A stretch of 48,769 nucleotides of DNA from Helicobacteraceae bacterium (lineage in GTDB: Bacteria > Campylobacterota > Campylobacteria > Campylobacterales > SZUA-545), in the NCBI GenBank assembly GCA_031258155.1, contig JAIRNH010000001.1, positions 1 through 48,769 of the forward strand, given 5' to 3'. This document shows positions 11,551-21,121 of this stretch, in pieces. The translations under genes were made by a program, and so were the position numbers. Under the pieces are notes generated by a model. It made no database searches, had not been told where the DNA came from, and worked only from the letters and a program-made list of their open reading frames with translations. Within the stretch, counting starts at the first letter, position 1. Each line of letters starts with the position of its first letter.

Positions 11551-13014
11551 TTAATAACCGCCGGCGACGATTAGATCGTTCAAAGAGCCTAGTAGCGGCT
11601 CGATCCAGAAAAACGACGTAACGACCATTACGGCGGCTACTCCAAGCACGATCTTCAACGGAACCGCGCCGTTTTGATAATAAACCGTGCCGTCGTTATC
11701 CGACGGATCGCGCAAAAACATATAGACGATTAACTTTAGGTAGTAATAGACGGCGATCGCGCTATTGACCAACATAATAAGAGCGAGATAGAGATGATCG
11801 CTCGCTATCGCCTCGCCAATCAAATAGATTTTGCCGAAAAAGAGCGCAAACGGCGGAATACCGGCGAGCGAAAGCATAAAGATCGCCATAATCACGGCGC
11901 CCATAGGGCTAAGTTTTATCATGCCAGAAAACTTGCCGTAGGGGTGATCGAAACGAATATCCCACGTTTTGCTTGGGTGGCGCGAAATCCACAGCATAGC
12001 GAACGCGCCTAAATTGGTAAATAAAAATAAAACCCAATAAAGAAACAAGCCCGCGTGCGCCTCGCTGGAACCCATCACGAAAGCGCACATAACAAATCCG
12101 GCGTGGCTAATCGAGCTAAAGGCGAGCATTCGCTTAACGTCGTCTTGCATAAGCGCCAAAAGATTGCCTATCGTCAGCGTGGCGACGGCGACTATATACA
12201 AAAGCGCATAAACCGCGCGATCCGGACTTTGCGCTAAAAAATCAAAGAGCCTGATCGCCACGGCAAAACCGGCGATCTTAGGCGCTATAGACATATAGCC
12301 CGCCATAGGCGCGCTAGAACCCTCGTAAACGTCCGGCGTCCATGTGTGGAACGGCACGATAGAGAGCTTGAAGCCAAGCCCCGCGATAATAAACGCCGAA
12401 GCCGCCACGATCAAAGAGGTATGCTCGAAGCCGCTTGTTACTAACGCGCTTTGAATCTTGCCTATCTCTAAACTGCCCGTCGCGGCGTAAAGCAGCATTA
12501 CTCCAAAGATCAGCAGCCCCGCCGCGAGCGCGCCCATCGTAAAGTATTTAAGCGCCGCCTCCAACGCCTTGTCGCGGCGGTGCATGCTGATAAGCGTATA
12601 GAGCGCCAAAGAGCCGGTCTCGAGACCTATAACGATCACGATTAAATTATCGCTAGAAACCATAGCCGCAAAACCCGCCGCCATAAATAAAAACAGCGCG
12701 TAAAACTCGGCGAACTGATACTCCAAAAACCGCATTCCCGTGAAAGCTAACGGCATAAACAGTAGCGACGCGCCGATAATCACCCATAAAGAGGCTTTGG
12801 CAAGCCCGTCGATCAAGAGCGCGTCGAATAAACTCCGCTCGACAAAATCAAGGTAAAAAAGCGCCGCGATCGCCATAAGCAGCGCGGCAATCGTAATCGT
12901 GGCGAACGCGTTGCGTCCCGCGTTTTTGAAAAACAGATCGACGCTTAAAACGACGATCCCGCCGACGGCTAGAATCAAGATCGGCAGCAAAGAAACAAAA
13001 GAAAACGAACTCAT
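11551..13014 (-). CDS. nuoN: NADH-quinone oxidoreductase subunit N
   Basis: NuoN is one of three antiporter-like membrane subunits that carry the proton channels of complex I. The 487-residue, strongly hydrophobic product matches family length. Typical features include the conserved Glu in VIVIGLETGSLALYTL, a Lys-containing helix (GLGFKLSIVPFHTWTPDVYEG) and the DDVKRMLAFSSISHAGF motif. The nuoM stop overlaps its ATG by four bases (ATGA), indicating translational coupling. It is the last gene of the operon. Confidence 0.96.
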   Translation of the reverse strand: MSSFSFVSLLPILILAVGGIVVLSVDLFFKNAGRNAFATITIAALLMAIAALFYLDFVERSLFDALLIDGLAKASLWVIIGASLLFMPLAFTGMRFLEYQFAEFYALFLFMAAGFAAMVSSDNLIVIVIGLETGSLALYTLISMHRRDKALEAALKYFTMGALAAGLLIFGVMLLYAATGSLEIGKIQSALVTSGFEHTSLIVAASAFIIAGLGFKLSIVPFHTWTPDVYEGSSAPMAGYMSIAPKIAGFAVAIRLFDFLAQSPDRAVYALLYIVAVATLTIGNLLALMQDDVKRMLAFSSISHAGFVMCAFVMGSSEAHAGLFLYWVLFLFTNLGAFAMLWISRHPSKTWDIRFDHPYGKFSGMIKLSPMGAVIMAIFMLSLAGIPPFALFFGKIYLIGEAIASDHLYLALIMLVNSAIAVYYYLKLIVYMFLRDPSDNDGTVYYQNGAVPLKIVLGVAAVMVVTSFFWIEPLLGSLNDLIVAGGY

Positions 13015-14573
13015 TGCCCGCCTCCAAACATCGGCGAATTCAGGCTTTCTAGCCTCTGCCTAGTAGCGTCCTCGTTGGGAACCGACTTTATCGCCATCAT
13101 TTGCGCTAAATATATCGAGGCTTTATCGATCGGCGCTAAAACAGGCTTGGGATACACCCCTAGCCAAACGACGACCAACACAAGCGGAATAAGCGCCGCA
13201 AGCTCGCGTCTATTGAGATCGGTTAGCGTTTTGTTCGCCTCTATCGTAACCGCGCCGTAGAAGGTTTTGCGATAGAGATTAAGCATATAGACCGCGCCGA
13301 GAATAATCGACGTTCCCGCTAACAAAGCCATAATCGGGCTTGCGCGGAAGTAACCGAGCAGAGACAAAAACTCGCCCACAAAACCCATCGTCAGCGGCAA
13401 TCCCGCCGAAGCCATCGCCATAAACATAAAGATCGCCGCGTAGATCGGCATAACGGAGGCGATCCCGCCAAACTCGCTTAACTGCTTTGTGTGGCGGCGA
13501 TCGTAGATTACGCCCACCAGCATAAACAGAGCGCCGCTGATAATCCCGTGGCTAAGCATAAAGAAAACCGAGCCGCCGATACCCTCCGCGTTCAGAGCGA
13601 ACGTCCCTAGAATAATCACGCCCATATGGCTGATCGAGCTATAGGCGATAATCTGTTTTATATCCTTCTGCGCGAACGCCACCATCGCCGCGTAGATAAC
13701 CATAATAATCCCGATCGCGCCCATAAACGGCGCGAAATAGACGCTCGCGTCCGGAAAGAGCGGCAGGCTAAAACGCACAAAACCGTATGTCCCCATTTTG
13801 AGCAGCACGGCGGCAAGCAAGATCGAGCCGATTGTGGGCGCCTGTCCGTGCGCGTATGGAAGCCACGTATGAAAAGGAAACATAGGAACTTTTACCGCGA
13901 AGCCGATCCCCATCGCCGCAAAGAGCCAGAGTTGCGCCGAATAGGCGATCGGGTGTCTATGCCATTGAATAATATCAAAGGTGGCGTATCCCATATCCTG
14001 ATAGAAAAGCCACGCGAAATACAGTATGCCAAGCAGAAGTAAAAGCGAGCCGCTAAAGGTGTAGATAAAGAACTTCACCGCCGCGTAGATTCTATTGCCG
14101 CTGCCCCACGCGCCGATAATATAGAGCATAGGCGCCAGCGAAAACTCCCAAAAGAAATAAAACACGATCGCGTCAAGCGCCGCGAAAACGCCGATCATCG
14201 TCATCTCTAACATCAAAATCGAGGCGACAAGGTTTTTAAGCCGCTCCGTTTCGCCAAGCGCGATCAGCGCAATCAGCGTAATAAAGGCGCTAAGTATGAT
14301 TAAAAACAGCGAAAAGCCGTCCACGCCTACTTTATAGCTAATACCCAACGATTCGATAACGGGCAGCGAATAGACAAACTGCATGCCTAAGCTGTCGTTT
14401 GTGAATTTGTAGTCGTAATCGAACAGATACCACAGATAGAGCGAGAGCGCAAACTCGATCGCGGCGATTACCAGCGCGTAAATCCTAACGCGATCTTTAG
14501 GAATCGCAAAGCCGACTAACGCGCCCAATAACGGAAAAAACACTAAAATCGAAAGCAAATAAGAGGACATCAC
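13011..14573 (-). CDS. nuoM: NADH-quinone oxidoreductase subunit M
   Basis: This is an antiporter-like proton-pumping subunit of complex I. The 520-residue polytopic protein is close to the usual 500-510. Visible motifs are the channel Glu in ILMLEMTMIGVFAALD, the broken-helix Lys motif FAVKVPMFPFHTWLPYAHGQ and DIKQIIAYSSISHMGVI. It overlaps nuoL (upstream) and nuoN (downstream) by four bases each. The order L-M-N is standard. Confidence 0.97.
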   Translation of the reverse strand: MMSSYLLSILVFFPLLGALVGFAIPKDRVRIYALVIAAIEFALSLYLWYLFDYDYKFTNDSLGMQFVYSLPVIESLGISYKVGVDGFSLFLIILSAFITLIALIALGETERLKNLVASILMLEMTMIGVFAALDAIVFYFFWEFSLAPMLYIIGAWGSGNRIYAAVKFFIYTFSGSLLLLLGILYFAWLFYQDMGYATFDIIQWHRHPIAYSAQLWLFAAMGIGFAVKVPMFPFHTWLPYAHGQAPTIGSILLAAVLLKMGTYGFVRFSLPLFPDASVYFAPFMGAIGIIMVIYAAMVAFAQKDIKQIIAYSSISHMGVIILGTFALNAEGIGGSVFFMLSHGIISGALFMLVGVIYDRRHTKQLSEFGGIASVMPIYAAIFMFMAMASAGLPLTMGFVGEFLSLLGYFRASPIMALLAGTSIILGAVYMLNLYRKTFYGAVTIEANKTLTDLNRRELAALIPLVLVVVWLGVYPKPVLAPIDKASIYLAQMMAIKSVPNEDATRQRLESLNSPMFGGGQ

Positions 14574-16465
14574 GCTCCTTTCATAGATACGCTAAGAGTC
14601 GTCGTCGCTAACGCGATAAGAGCGATCGCGAGCAGAGCGACAAGACCGCCGACCATCAACCTAAGCATATGCGAGAGATTGCCCGTCTGCGTCTTTCTAA
14701 GTTGCGCGCCGGACGCCATTGTAAGTTTGGCGATCAGATCAACCGCGAAATCCACGATTTTAAGATCGATCTTTTGCCATAGAAAATCGCCGATCTTCAT
14801 ATACGGCGCGATAATCGCTTTTTTATACAGCGTCGGTATATACCACTCGGCGCTCAAAAACTTATAGATCGGGTTATTTTGCCAATTTGGACTAAAGCCC
14901 CCTTTGGCGTATTTCCAGATGGCAAACGCTATGCTTAAGATAACCAGAGCGAGCGTTCCAGCGATCAGCGCGTATTCGATCGCGTGTTCCAAATGCGGCG
15001 CCTCCACGCTTAACATTTTAGAAACAAGATTCGTATAGCCCGTTTCAAAAAAACCGGCGATAATCGCCAGAATAGCCAACGGCGAAATGGCGATCAGCAT
15101 AAACGTCGGCGCCTCGTGCGGGTGAATATGCAGCTTTTCGTAGTTCGCCTCTTTGCCAAAAAATACGCTCATAACGACGCGGAAGCTATAGAACGCCGTC
15201 ATAACCGCCGTGATTAGCAGCGTAGCCCAAATAATAAAGTGCGAGCTTCCAAACGCTACCTCTAATATCTTATCTTTAGAGAAAAAGCCGGCGAAAGGGT
15301 ATATGCCCGCAAGCGCGATCGAGGCGATCGTCATCATAACCGCCGTCGGCTTCATCGCCGCCCACAACTTGCCCATTTTGCGGATATTAAGCTCGTCGCG
15401 CATGGCGTGCATTACATTGCCCGCGCCCAAGAACAACAGCGCTTTGAAAAAGGCGTGCGTCGTCAGGTGAAAGAGCGCCACCCAATAGTAGCCAAGCCCC
15501 GCCGCGACGAACATATAGCCAAGTTGAGAGAGCGTCGAATAGGCGATAATGCGCTTTAGATCGGTCGCGACAAGCGCCATCGACGCGGCGAAAAAGGCGA
15601 CGAACGCGCCAAGCGACGCGATAATAACGCTAACGTCGCTTACCGCGCTATAGAGCGCGTTAGCGCGCACCAGCAGATAAACGCCCGCCGTAACCATCGT
15701 CGCCGCGTGTATCAGCGCCGAAACGGGAGTGGGACCCTCCATAGCGTTGGCAAGCCACGTATGCAGAGGAAACTGCGCGGATTTGCCCATCGCGCCGATA
15801 AACAGCAAGATCGCGATCCAGATCAAAACTCCGCGCTCGATAAAAGGCAACGAAGCGAAAACCTCCTCGTAACGAAGCGATCCGATCTGCCAATAGATTA
15901 AGAAAATGCCAAGCAGCATTCCTAGATCGGCTATGCGGTTCATAATAAACGCCTCGTTCGCCGCCCACGAGGCAAACGGCTTGTGATACCAAAAGCCGAT
16001 CAGCAGATAGGAGCATAGCCCCACCCCCTCCCAGCCGATAAACAGCCCCAAGAAGTTATCGCTCATCACCAGAACCATCATCGAAAACACGAAGGCGCTT
16101 AGATAACTAAAGAAGCGGTTAAAGCTCTTGTCGTGCGCCATATAGCCGATTGAATAGATATGCACGATCGTGGAAACAATCGTAACGACGCACATCATCA
16201 CGACGCTGATCGCATCGACCACAAAACCAAACTTCAAGTTTAGCCGCCCCGATACAATCCAATCAAAAAGCGAGACGCTAACGCGAACGTCTTGCGTATA
16301 TACAAAATACAACAACGTCAGCGAAGCGCACAACGAGAGCGCCAACAGCGCGCTCGGCGCAAGCCCCGCGACGATCTTTTTCTCCTTCGCGCCAAAAAAC
16401 AGCCCCGCGAAAAGCGAGCCGACGAGCGGCGAAAACAACGCGATTAGCAGTAACGCTTCTTCCAT
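14570..16465 (-). CDS. nuoL: NADH-quinone oxidoreductase subunit L
   Basis: NuoL is the most distal antiporter-like subunit of complex I, with a long lateral helix. The 631-residue product shows FIGWEGVGLCSYLLIGFWY with the channel Glu, the signature GKSAQFPLHTWLANAMEGPT, and DLKRIIAYSTLSQLGYM. The C-terminal 130 residues hold the amphipathic lateral helix region and a final membrane anchor. nuoK ends 8 bases upstream of the nuoL start. Confidence 0.97.
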   Translation of the reverse strand: MEEALLLIALFSPLVGSLFAGLFFGAKEKKIVAGLAPSALLALSLCASLTLLYFVYTQDVRVSVSLFDWIVSGRLNLKFGFVVDAISVVMMCVVTIVSTIVHIYSIGYMAHDKSFNRFFSYLSAFVFSMMVLVMSDNFLGLFIGWEGVGLCSYLLIGFWYHKPFASWAANEAFIMNRIADLGMLLGIFLIYWQIGSLRYEEVFASLPFIERGVLIWIAILLFIGAMGKSAQFPLHTWLANAMEGPTPVSALIHAATMVTAGVYLLVRANALYSAVSDVSVIIASLGAFVAFFAASMALVATDLKRIIAYSTLSQLGYMFVAAGLGYYWVALFHLTTHAFFKALLFLGAGNVMHAMRDELNIRKMGKLWAAMKPTAVMMTIASIALAGIYPFAGFFSKDKILEVAFGSSHFIIWATLLITAVMTAFYSFRVVMSVFFGKEANYEKLHIHPHEAPTFMLIAISPLAILAIIAGFFETGYTNLVSKMLSVEAPHLEHAIEYALIAGTLALVILSIAFAIWKYAKGGFSPNWQNNPIYKFLSAEWYIPTLYKKAIIAPYMKIGDFLWQKIDLKIVDFAVDLIAKLTMASGAQLRKTQTGNLSHMLRLMVGGLVALLAIALIALATTTLSVSMKGA

Positions 16466-16472
16466 ATTGCCC

Positions 16473-16775
16473 CTATCCGTTCATATGCTTGATAACGTTG
16501 AGATCAAGCGTCCCTTTGCGTTTATACAGCAAGATTAAAAGCCCAAGCCCAACCGCCACTTCCGACGCGGTGATCGCGATAATAAAAAAGGCGAATATCT
16601 GCCCCTCTATCGTCCCCGTATAGCGCGAAATCGCCACTAAGCCGATATTAACGCTGTTTAATAAAATCTCGGTGGCAAAAAAGAGCGCCAGCAGATTTTG
16701 ACGGCGCATAACGCCGACTAGCCCGATCGCGAAAAGAATCGCGCTTAAAACGATATAGTGAGTTAGCGTGATCAT
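16473..16775 (-). CDS. nuoK: NADH-quinone oxidoreductase subunit K
   Basis: NuoK is a small three-helix membrane subunit of complex I that is part of the proton path near the quinone site. Exactly 100 residues, the common family size. The two conserved membrane glutamates lie in FFATEILLNSVNIG and in ITASEVAVGLGLLIL. Its start overlaps the nuoJ stop by four bases. Confidence 0.97.
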   Translation of the reverse strand: MITLTHYIVLSAILFAIGLVGVMRRQNLLALFFATEILLNSVNIGLVAISRYTGTIEGQIFAFFIIAITASEVAVGLGLLILLYKRKGTLDLNVIKHMNG

Positions 16776-17293
16776 TTTTTGCGCTCCTCCTCTTGCGAAT
16801 ACTCCATCTGCTTGCTCGCCAAAACGATACCCGCGATCATCGCCGTAAGCAATAACAGCCCCGAAAGCTCGAAAGGCAGAATATAGGTCGTAAATAGGCT
16901 TGTTCCGATCTCGTTTACGTTATCGCCGCTAACTAGCTCGCTATCGCGAGAGAGCGCGAAAGTCGGCGCGGCTATCATAGCTACGACAATCGCCGCGCAA
17001 GCCGCCGCCAGAAAAAATATCGTCTTTTGCGATCCGATCGCCTCGTTAAGCGGCTTAGTCGAATCAAAAAACATCATGCCAAAGACGTATAACGCCATCA
17101 CCGCGCCCGTATATACTACGATCTGAACTATGCCCATAAAATCCGCGCCCAGCATAAAGAAAAACGCGCCGATAAAGATCATACCCGCCGCCAGCGCCGT
17201 AAAGGCGTAGATCGTCCGTTGCGCCGTCGTTACGATCGTAAAGCAGACGATTGTCAGCGCCGCGAAAAAATAAAACGCTATAGCCTCGAACAT
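16772..17293 (-). CDS. nuoJ: NADH-quinone oxidoreductase subunit J
   Basis: NuoJ is a five-helix membrane subunit of complex I whose third helix undergoes the pi-bulge rotation that links quinone chemistry to pumping. The 173-residue product contains the conserved FMGIVQIVVYTGAVMALYVF region with its YTGA motif. It has a charged C terminus (SQEEERKK). It starts 8 bases after nuoI and overlaps nuoK. Confidence 0.96.
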   Translation of the reverse strand: MFEAIAFYFFAALTIVCFTIVTTAQRTIYAFTALAAGMIFIGAFFFMLGADFMGIVQIVVYTGAVMALYVFGMMFFDSTKPLNEAIGSQKTIFFLAAACAAIVVAMIAAPTFALSRDSELVSGDNVNEIGTSLFTTYILPFELSGLLLLTAMIAGIVLASKQMEYSQEEERKK

Positions 17294-17301
17294 CTTGCCT
17301 C

Positions 17302-17880
17302 CTAATACGCTAACGGCGTTTTCTTGAGATTTTCATCGGCGTTAGGACTGAGCGCGCCGAAACCCTCGAACTCTTTTTGTAGCTTGATCGCCTCTTGTTG
17401 CGTAAGCATATCGTCCTTGATCGAAAAATGCGCCCTCTGCTCGCTCGCGTTTTCAAACCGATCGCCATGTACGATCGCGAGCTCCGGACAAACCTCCGCG
17501 CACAAACCGCAGTAGATGCAGCGCCCGAAGTTGATCGTATAGTCAAACGCCTTTTTGCGCCCGTCCTCGCCCAAACCCGTATCCATTCTAATGCAATTTG
17601 AGGGGCATATCTTTTCGCACAGACCGCACCCGATGCAGCGCTCCGCGCCGCTTTCAAGCAGTCTAAGCAGCCTATGAACGGCGCGATAGCGTTTGGATAT
17701 GGGCAGTCTTTCTAGCGGATAGACCGTCGTATGCGTCGGGTCCTTAACCATTACCTTAAAGACTACCCACAACCCTTTAAGTAGCTCCAAGCCAAGACTG
17801 CGTCGAACGACTTGTTTAAATTTTTGCCAGCCGCTTTGCGGATAGGGCGGCAAAGATATGTCGAAATAACCCTGTTTCAT
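17302..17880 (-). CDS. nuoI: NADH-quinone oxidoreductase subunit I (two 4Fe-4S)
   Basis: NuoI carries clusters N6a and N6b and passes electrons to N2 in NuoB. The 192-residue product has two ferredoxin motifs, CIGCGLCEKICPSNCI and CIYCGLCAEVCPELAI, between an N-terminal amphipathic region and a charged tail. I chose ATG 17880 (MKQGYFDIS) over a longer frame reaching 18159. The extra N-terminal part would overlap nuoH and does not resemble NuoI, whereas ATG 17880 lies 9 bases beyond the nuoH stop. Confidence 0.96.
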   Translation of the reverse strand: MKQGYFDISLPPYPQSGWQKFKQVVRRSLGLELLKGLWVVFKVMVKDPTHTTVYPLERLPISKRYRAVHRLLRLLESGAERCIGCGLCEKICPSNCIRMDTGLGEDGRKKAFDYTINFGRCIYCGLCAEVCPELAIVHGDRFENASEQRAHFSIKDDMLTQQEAIKLQKEFEGFGALSPNADENLKKTPLAY

Positions 17881-17888
17881 CGTTGCTC

Positions 17889-18881
17889 CTACAAAATAAC
17901 CGCGGCGGTAATCAAAACGTTGATCACGGCAAGCGGCATTAAGACCTTCCAGCACAGCCACATTAGCTGATCGGGGCGAATATGAGGCCACGCGCCGCGA
18001 ACCAAGATAAAGAAAAAGAAGAAAAACGCCACCTTTAGAAGTAACGCGATCGCGCCCGGCACAATATAAAAATCGTTGTAACCGCCCAAGAAAATTAACG
18101 AAATCAAGAAGCTGATAATAAACATATTGGCGTATTCGCCGATGGCGAACAGACCCCAATGAATGCCCGAATACTCGGTGGCGTAACCCACCACGATCTC
18201 CGCTTCGTGTTCCAACAGATCGAAGGGGGTGCGGTTTGTCTCCGCGAAGCCCGCCATCATAAACAGCGCAAACGCCAGCGGTTGCTTAAAGATCATCCAG
18301 TCGAACAGCCCGCCCGCTTGATAATCGTTTAGATTGATTAGCGAGAGCGATCCGACCAGCAAAATGGGGCTTAGCAACGCGAGAATGCTTACGACCTCGT
18401 AGCTGATCAGTTGAATCGCCGTGCGCGCGCCGCCGATTAGCGAGTATTTATTAAACGACGCAATACCGCCCAACAGAGGACCGTATAGCCCGCTTGCCAT
18501 CACGCCAAGCACGAATAAAACGCCTACGTTTATGTCCGCCACAATCGGTTTGATCGTATGCCCAAACAGCTCGAAGGGCGGCGCGAACGGGACGGCGCTC
18601 ATAGCGATAAACGCGGTGGAGGCGGTGATGATCGGCGCGATAAAAAAGATCGGCTTGATCGCGCGGCTAGGAATGATATTCTCTTTCGTGAACATTTTAA
18701 TGCCGTCGGCTACGATCTGCAAAAGCCCAAGCGGACCTACGTGCATAGGACCCTTGCGCCGTTGCATAAACGCCAGCAGCCGCCGCTCGAAATAGGTACC
18801 GTATCCCGCAAGCGCGGAGAATATCAGCACGACTAAAATCGCCTTAACTATCGTCGCTACAATAGAAAATAGATCGTCCAT
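17889..18881 (-). CDS. nuoH: NADH-quinone oxidoreductase subunit H
   Basis: NuoH is the membrane subunit that forms the quinone chamber with NuoB and NuoD. The 330-residue protein shows the quinone-site motifs FERRLLAFMQRRKGPMHVGP, GLLQIVADGIKMFTKE and the acidic loop FAETNRTPFDLLEHEAEIV, followed by GYATEYSG. The start follows NuoG2 by two bases. It looks intact and canonical. Confidence 0.97.
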   Translation of the reverse strand: MDDLFSIVATIVKAILVVLIFSALAGYGTYFERRLLAFMQRRKGPMHVGPLGLLQIVADGIKMFTKENIIPSRAIKPIFFIAPIITASTAFIAMSAVPFAPPFELFGHTIKPIVADINVGVLFVLGVMASGLYGPLLGGIASFNKYSLIGGARTAIQLISYEVVSILALLSPILLVGSLSLINLNDYQAGGLFDWMIFKQPLAFALFMMAGFAETNRTPFDLLEHEAEIVVGYATEYSGIHWGLFAIGEYANMFIISFLISLIFLGGYNDFYIVPGAIALLLKVAFFFFFFILVRGAWPHIRPDQLMWLCWKVLMPLAVINVLITAAVIL

Positions 18882-18883
18882 CG

Positions 18884-21121
18884 TTACCCTTTAGTAATAC
18901 TCGCCAATTTGAAGCGCCAACCCGTAAGCGCGCCCTCGCAAACGCTAACAAAGGCAAATTCGCCTTGAATATACCCCTCTTTTTTGACTTCGAGCTCCAA
19001 AGAAACGCCGTCGATCGTTACCCTCGCCTTGTCGCCCTCCTTCAATCCATGCCTCTCTAAAAACGTATCGCTCGCCAAGAGTTTATCGCCGCTTGATAGA
19101 TGGGCGTTAAACTCGTCGATCGCGTTAGCTAGATAGACGATAGCGCCGTCTATTTTGAGCGGTTTTGGCTTCTCCAGCGCGTCGATCGACTCGATCTCGC
19201 TTGCCGTTAGCGTAAAACCGCGCCGCTCCTTGCCGTCCGCGCCAAACTCGTTTTCAAGCGAATCGAACGGCGCGCCCAATTCGCCCGTCAAATCCGTCGT
19301 CGTCTCTATAATCTCGCCGTCGTTTGCGATCGCGTTGTAAAGGTGGGCGAGCGTATAGCCTTCGTAGCCAAGCGCGGGATAGATCGCGACGACGCGCTTA
19401 TCGATATTTACGATCGTCCCCTCTTGCTGAACCAAGGCGGGCGTATCCAGCTCGTTTGCGCCTTGCGCGCCAAACGCGGTTAATACAAAATCGCCTTTGG
19501 CGTTGTAGCCTACCGCGTAGCCGTTCGCGCTTTCGTCCAGATCGGCGTTTAGCGCCGCGCCGAGATCGTTGCCCTTTAGCGGCGAGAGCAATACTTTGAA
19601 GGGCGAATACTTTTCCAATAGCCCCAGCATACGCGCTATGTTTTCCGATCGCGGATGGCAGAAGAGATCGCCGCCCGCGATAAGGGTAAAGCCGCTCCTG
19701 TTTTCGACTAATTTATCGATCTGTTCTAGCTCCGCCGCGTCAAATACCAAACCCTCGATCTTCGCCTTTAAGGTTTTGGGCAGTCGATCGGCGAAGCGGT
19801 TTAATAACTTCGCCAGCGCGATCTCCTCGCCGCCGACCTCGCCGCGCATAACAAGCATATTTTTGTGCATCGTATCGACGATCGGATCGCCGATCGGGTG
19901 AAAGTCGATCGCCGCGCCCTTTTTGACGACGAGCGCGTTGTTGATCGCGTAGCGAAGCTGCGGATTGTCGTTCGAGAGACGAACGCCGATCGAGACGGTA
20001 AAATCGCCGATCGTATCCTTCGAGCCGCTATAGAGCGTTTTACCGCTAACGGCGCTAAAGGTTTTAAGAAACTTAGAGAGCGCAAACGCGGAGTCGTTGA
20101 TCAGTTTTAGCCCTAAACGTTTTTTAAGCCGATTGAGGATCAAAATCTCCTCGTTGGTAATTAGCGAGCTAAAACGAACCGCTTTAGCCTTTTTCAGCGC
20201 CTCTAGCGCGCGCTCAAACGCCGCCTCGTCCTTTTTGACGCGCTTGTTAGCAAAGTCGTAACCAAAACGCCCCGCGCCGCATAAGCTCTGAAAGTGAAAG
20301 TCGTTGGTAACGCGGTAGATCGTATCGTCCGGCTCGTCTATGCCGCCCTGTTTAACCTCGTAGAACAGATGACACGCGCTAGGACAGTGAACGCACGAGG
20401 ACGGAACGCGCTTTAGCTCCCAAGCGTTGCTTTTATATTGAAACTCGCTCGTTACCATAGCGCCCGTAGGACAGACCGCCGCGCACTCGCCGCAATCGAC
20501 GCAGTTATCGCCTTTTGGCGAACGGGCGATCAGCGATTTGTTCATTCTGTTCCAGATCGTATATGCGTCTTTGGGCGCCGACTCCTTATACTTCTCGTCG
20601 ATCGCGTCGCCTCCGCGCGGAGTCGTAGCTAAAGCGCCTACGCCAATAATATCTTTGCATACGGTAACGCACCTTTCGCACGCTATGCACAGAGCGGGAT
20701 CGTAGCGAACGCGCCCCCACTCTACAGGCTTCTTATCCGTGTCCTTAATCGCGTAGCTTTGCGAGGCTACGCTCTGAAATAGGGCGTTATCTTGCAATTC
20801 GCACTCGCCCGATTTGTCGCATACGCCGCACTGAAGCGGGTGGTTGATCGCGTAAATCTCCATAATGGCGCGGCGATCGGCGCTAAGATCGTCGCCCTCC
20901 GTTTTAACGACCATTCCCTCTTTGACTTTCGCGTTGCACGAGTAGGCGCGCTTACCGTCGGCGTCCACCATGCAAAGCCTGCAGGCGAGCGTAGGCGAGC
21001 AGCGCGTCAAACAGCAGATCGCGGGGATATAGATATTATTCGCGCGAGCGACCGAAAGAATCGTGTCGCCTTCGTTAGCGACGATCTGGCGATCGTTTAT
21101 CGTTAATCTAATCTCGCCCAT
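18884..21121 (-). CDS. nuoG: Second NuoG-type iron-sulfur subunit of complex I
   Basis: A 745-residue molybdopterin-oxidoreductase-like subunit. It has an N-terminal 2Fe-2S domain (AICCLTRC, CRLCMVDADG), the His-coordinated cluster site HPLQCGVCDKSGECELQD, ferredoxin-type sites CIACERCVTVC and CVDCGECAAVCPTGAM, a SSCVHCPSACHL site at the start of the catalytic-like domain, and a beta-barrel end (LLASDTFLERHGLKEGDKA). It overlaps the preceding nuoG by 14 bases. Two NuoG paralogues in tandem occur in some Campylobacterota. Which one joins the electron path, or whether both do, cannot be told from sequence. Confidence 0.88.
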   Translation of the reverse strand: MGEIRLTINDRQIVANEGDTILSVARANNIYIPAICCLTRCSPTLACRLCMVDADGKRAYSCNAKVKEGMVVKTEGDDLSADRRAIMEIYAINHPLQCGVCDKSGECELQDNALFQSVASQSYAIKDTDKKPVEWGRVRYDPALCIACERCVTVCKDIIGVGALATTPRGGDAIDEKYKESAPKDAYTIWNRMNKSLIARSPKGDNCVDCGECAAVCPTGAMVTSEFQYKSNAWELKRVPSSCVHCPSACHLFYEVKQGGIDEPDDTIYRVTNDFHFQSLCGAGRFGYDFANKRVKKDEAAFERALEALKKAKAVRFSSLITNEEILILNRLKKRLGLKLINDSAFALSKFLKTFSAVSGKTLYSGSKDTIGDFTVSIGVRLSNDNPQLRYAINNALVVKKGAAIDFHPIGDPIVDTMHKNMLVMRGEVGGEEIALAKLLNRFADRLPKTLKAKIEGLVFDAAELEQIDKLVENRSGFTLIAGGDLFCHPRSENIARMLGLLEKYSPFKVLLSPLKGNDLGAALNADLDESANGYAVGYNAKGDFVLTAFGAQGANELDTPALVQQEGTIVNIDKRVVAIYPALGYEGYTLAHLYNAIANDGEIIETTTDLTGELGAPFDSLENEFGADGKERRGFTLTASEIESIDALEKPKPLKIDGAIVYLANAIDEFNAHLSSGDKLLASDTFLERHGLKEGDKARVTIDGVSLELEVKKEGYIQGEFAFVSVCEGALTGWRFKLASITKG

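Noticed and set aside
17881-18159. Longer NuoI start
   Set aside because: The extension lies inside nuoH and does not resemble NuoI; ATG 17880 gives the normal length.
13626-20632. Plus-strand open frames opposite the nuo genes
   Set aside because: Arg- and Ala-rich shadows without ribosome sites or domains.
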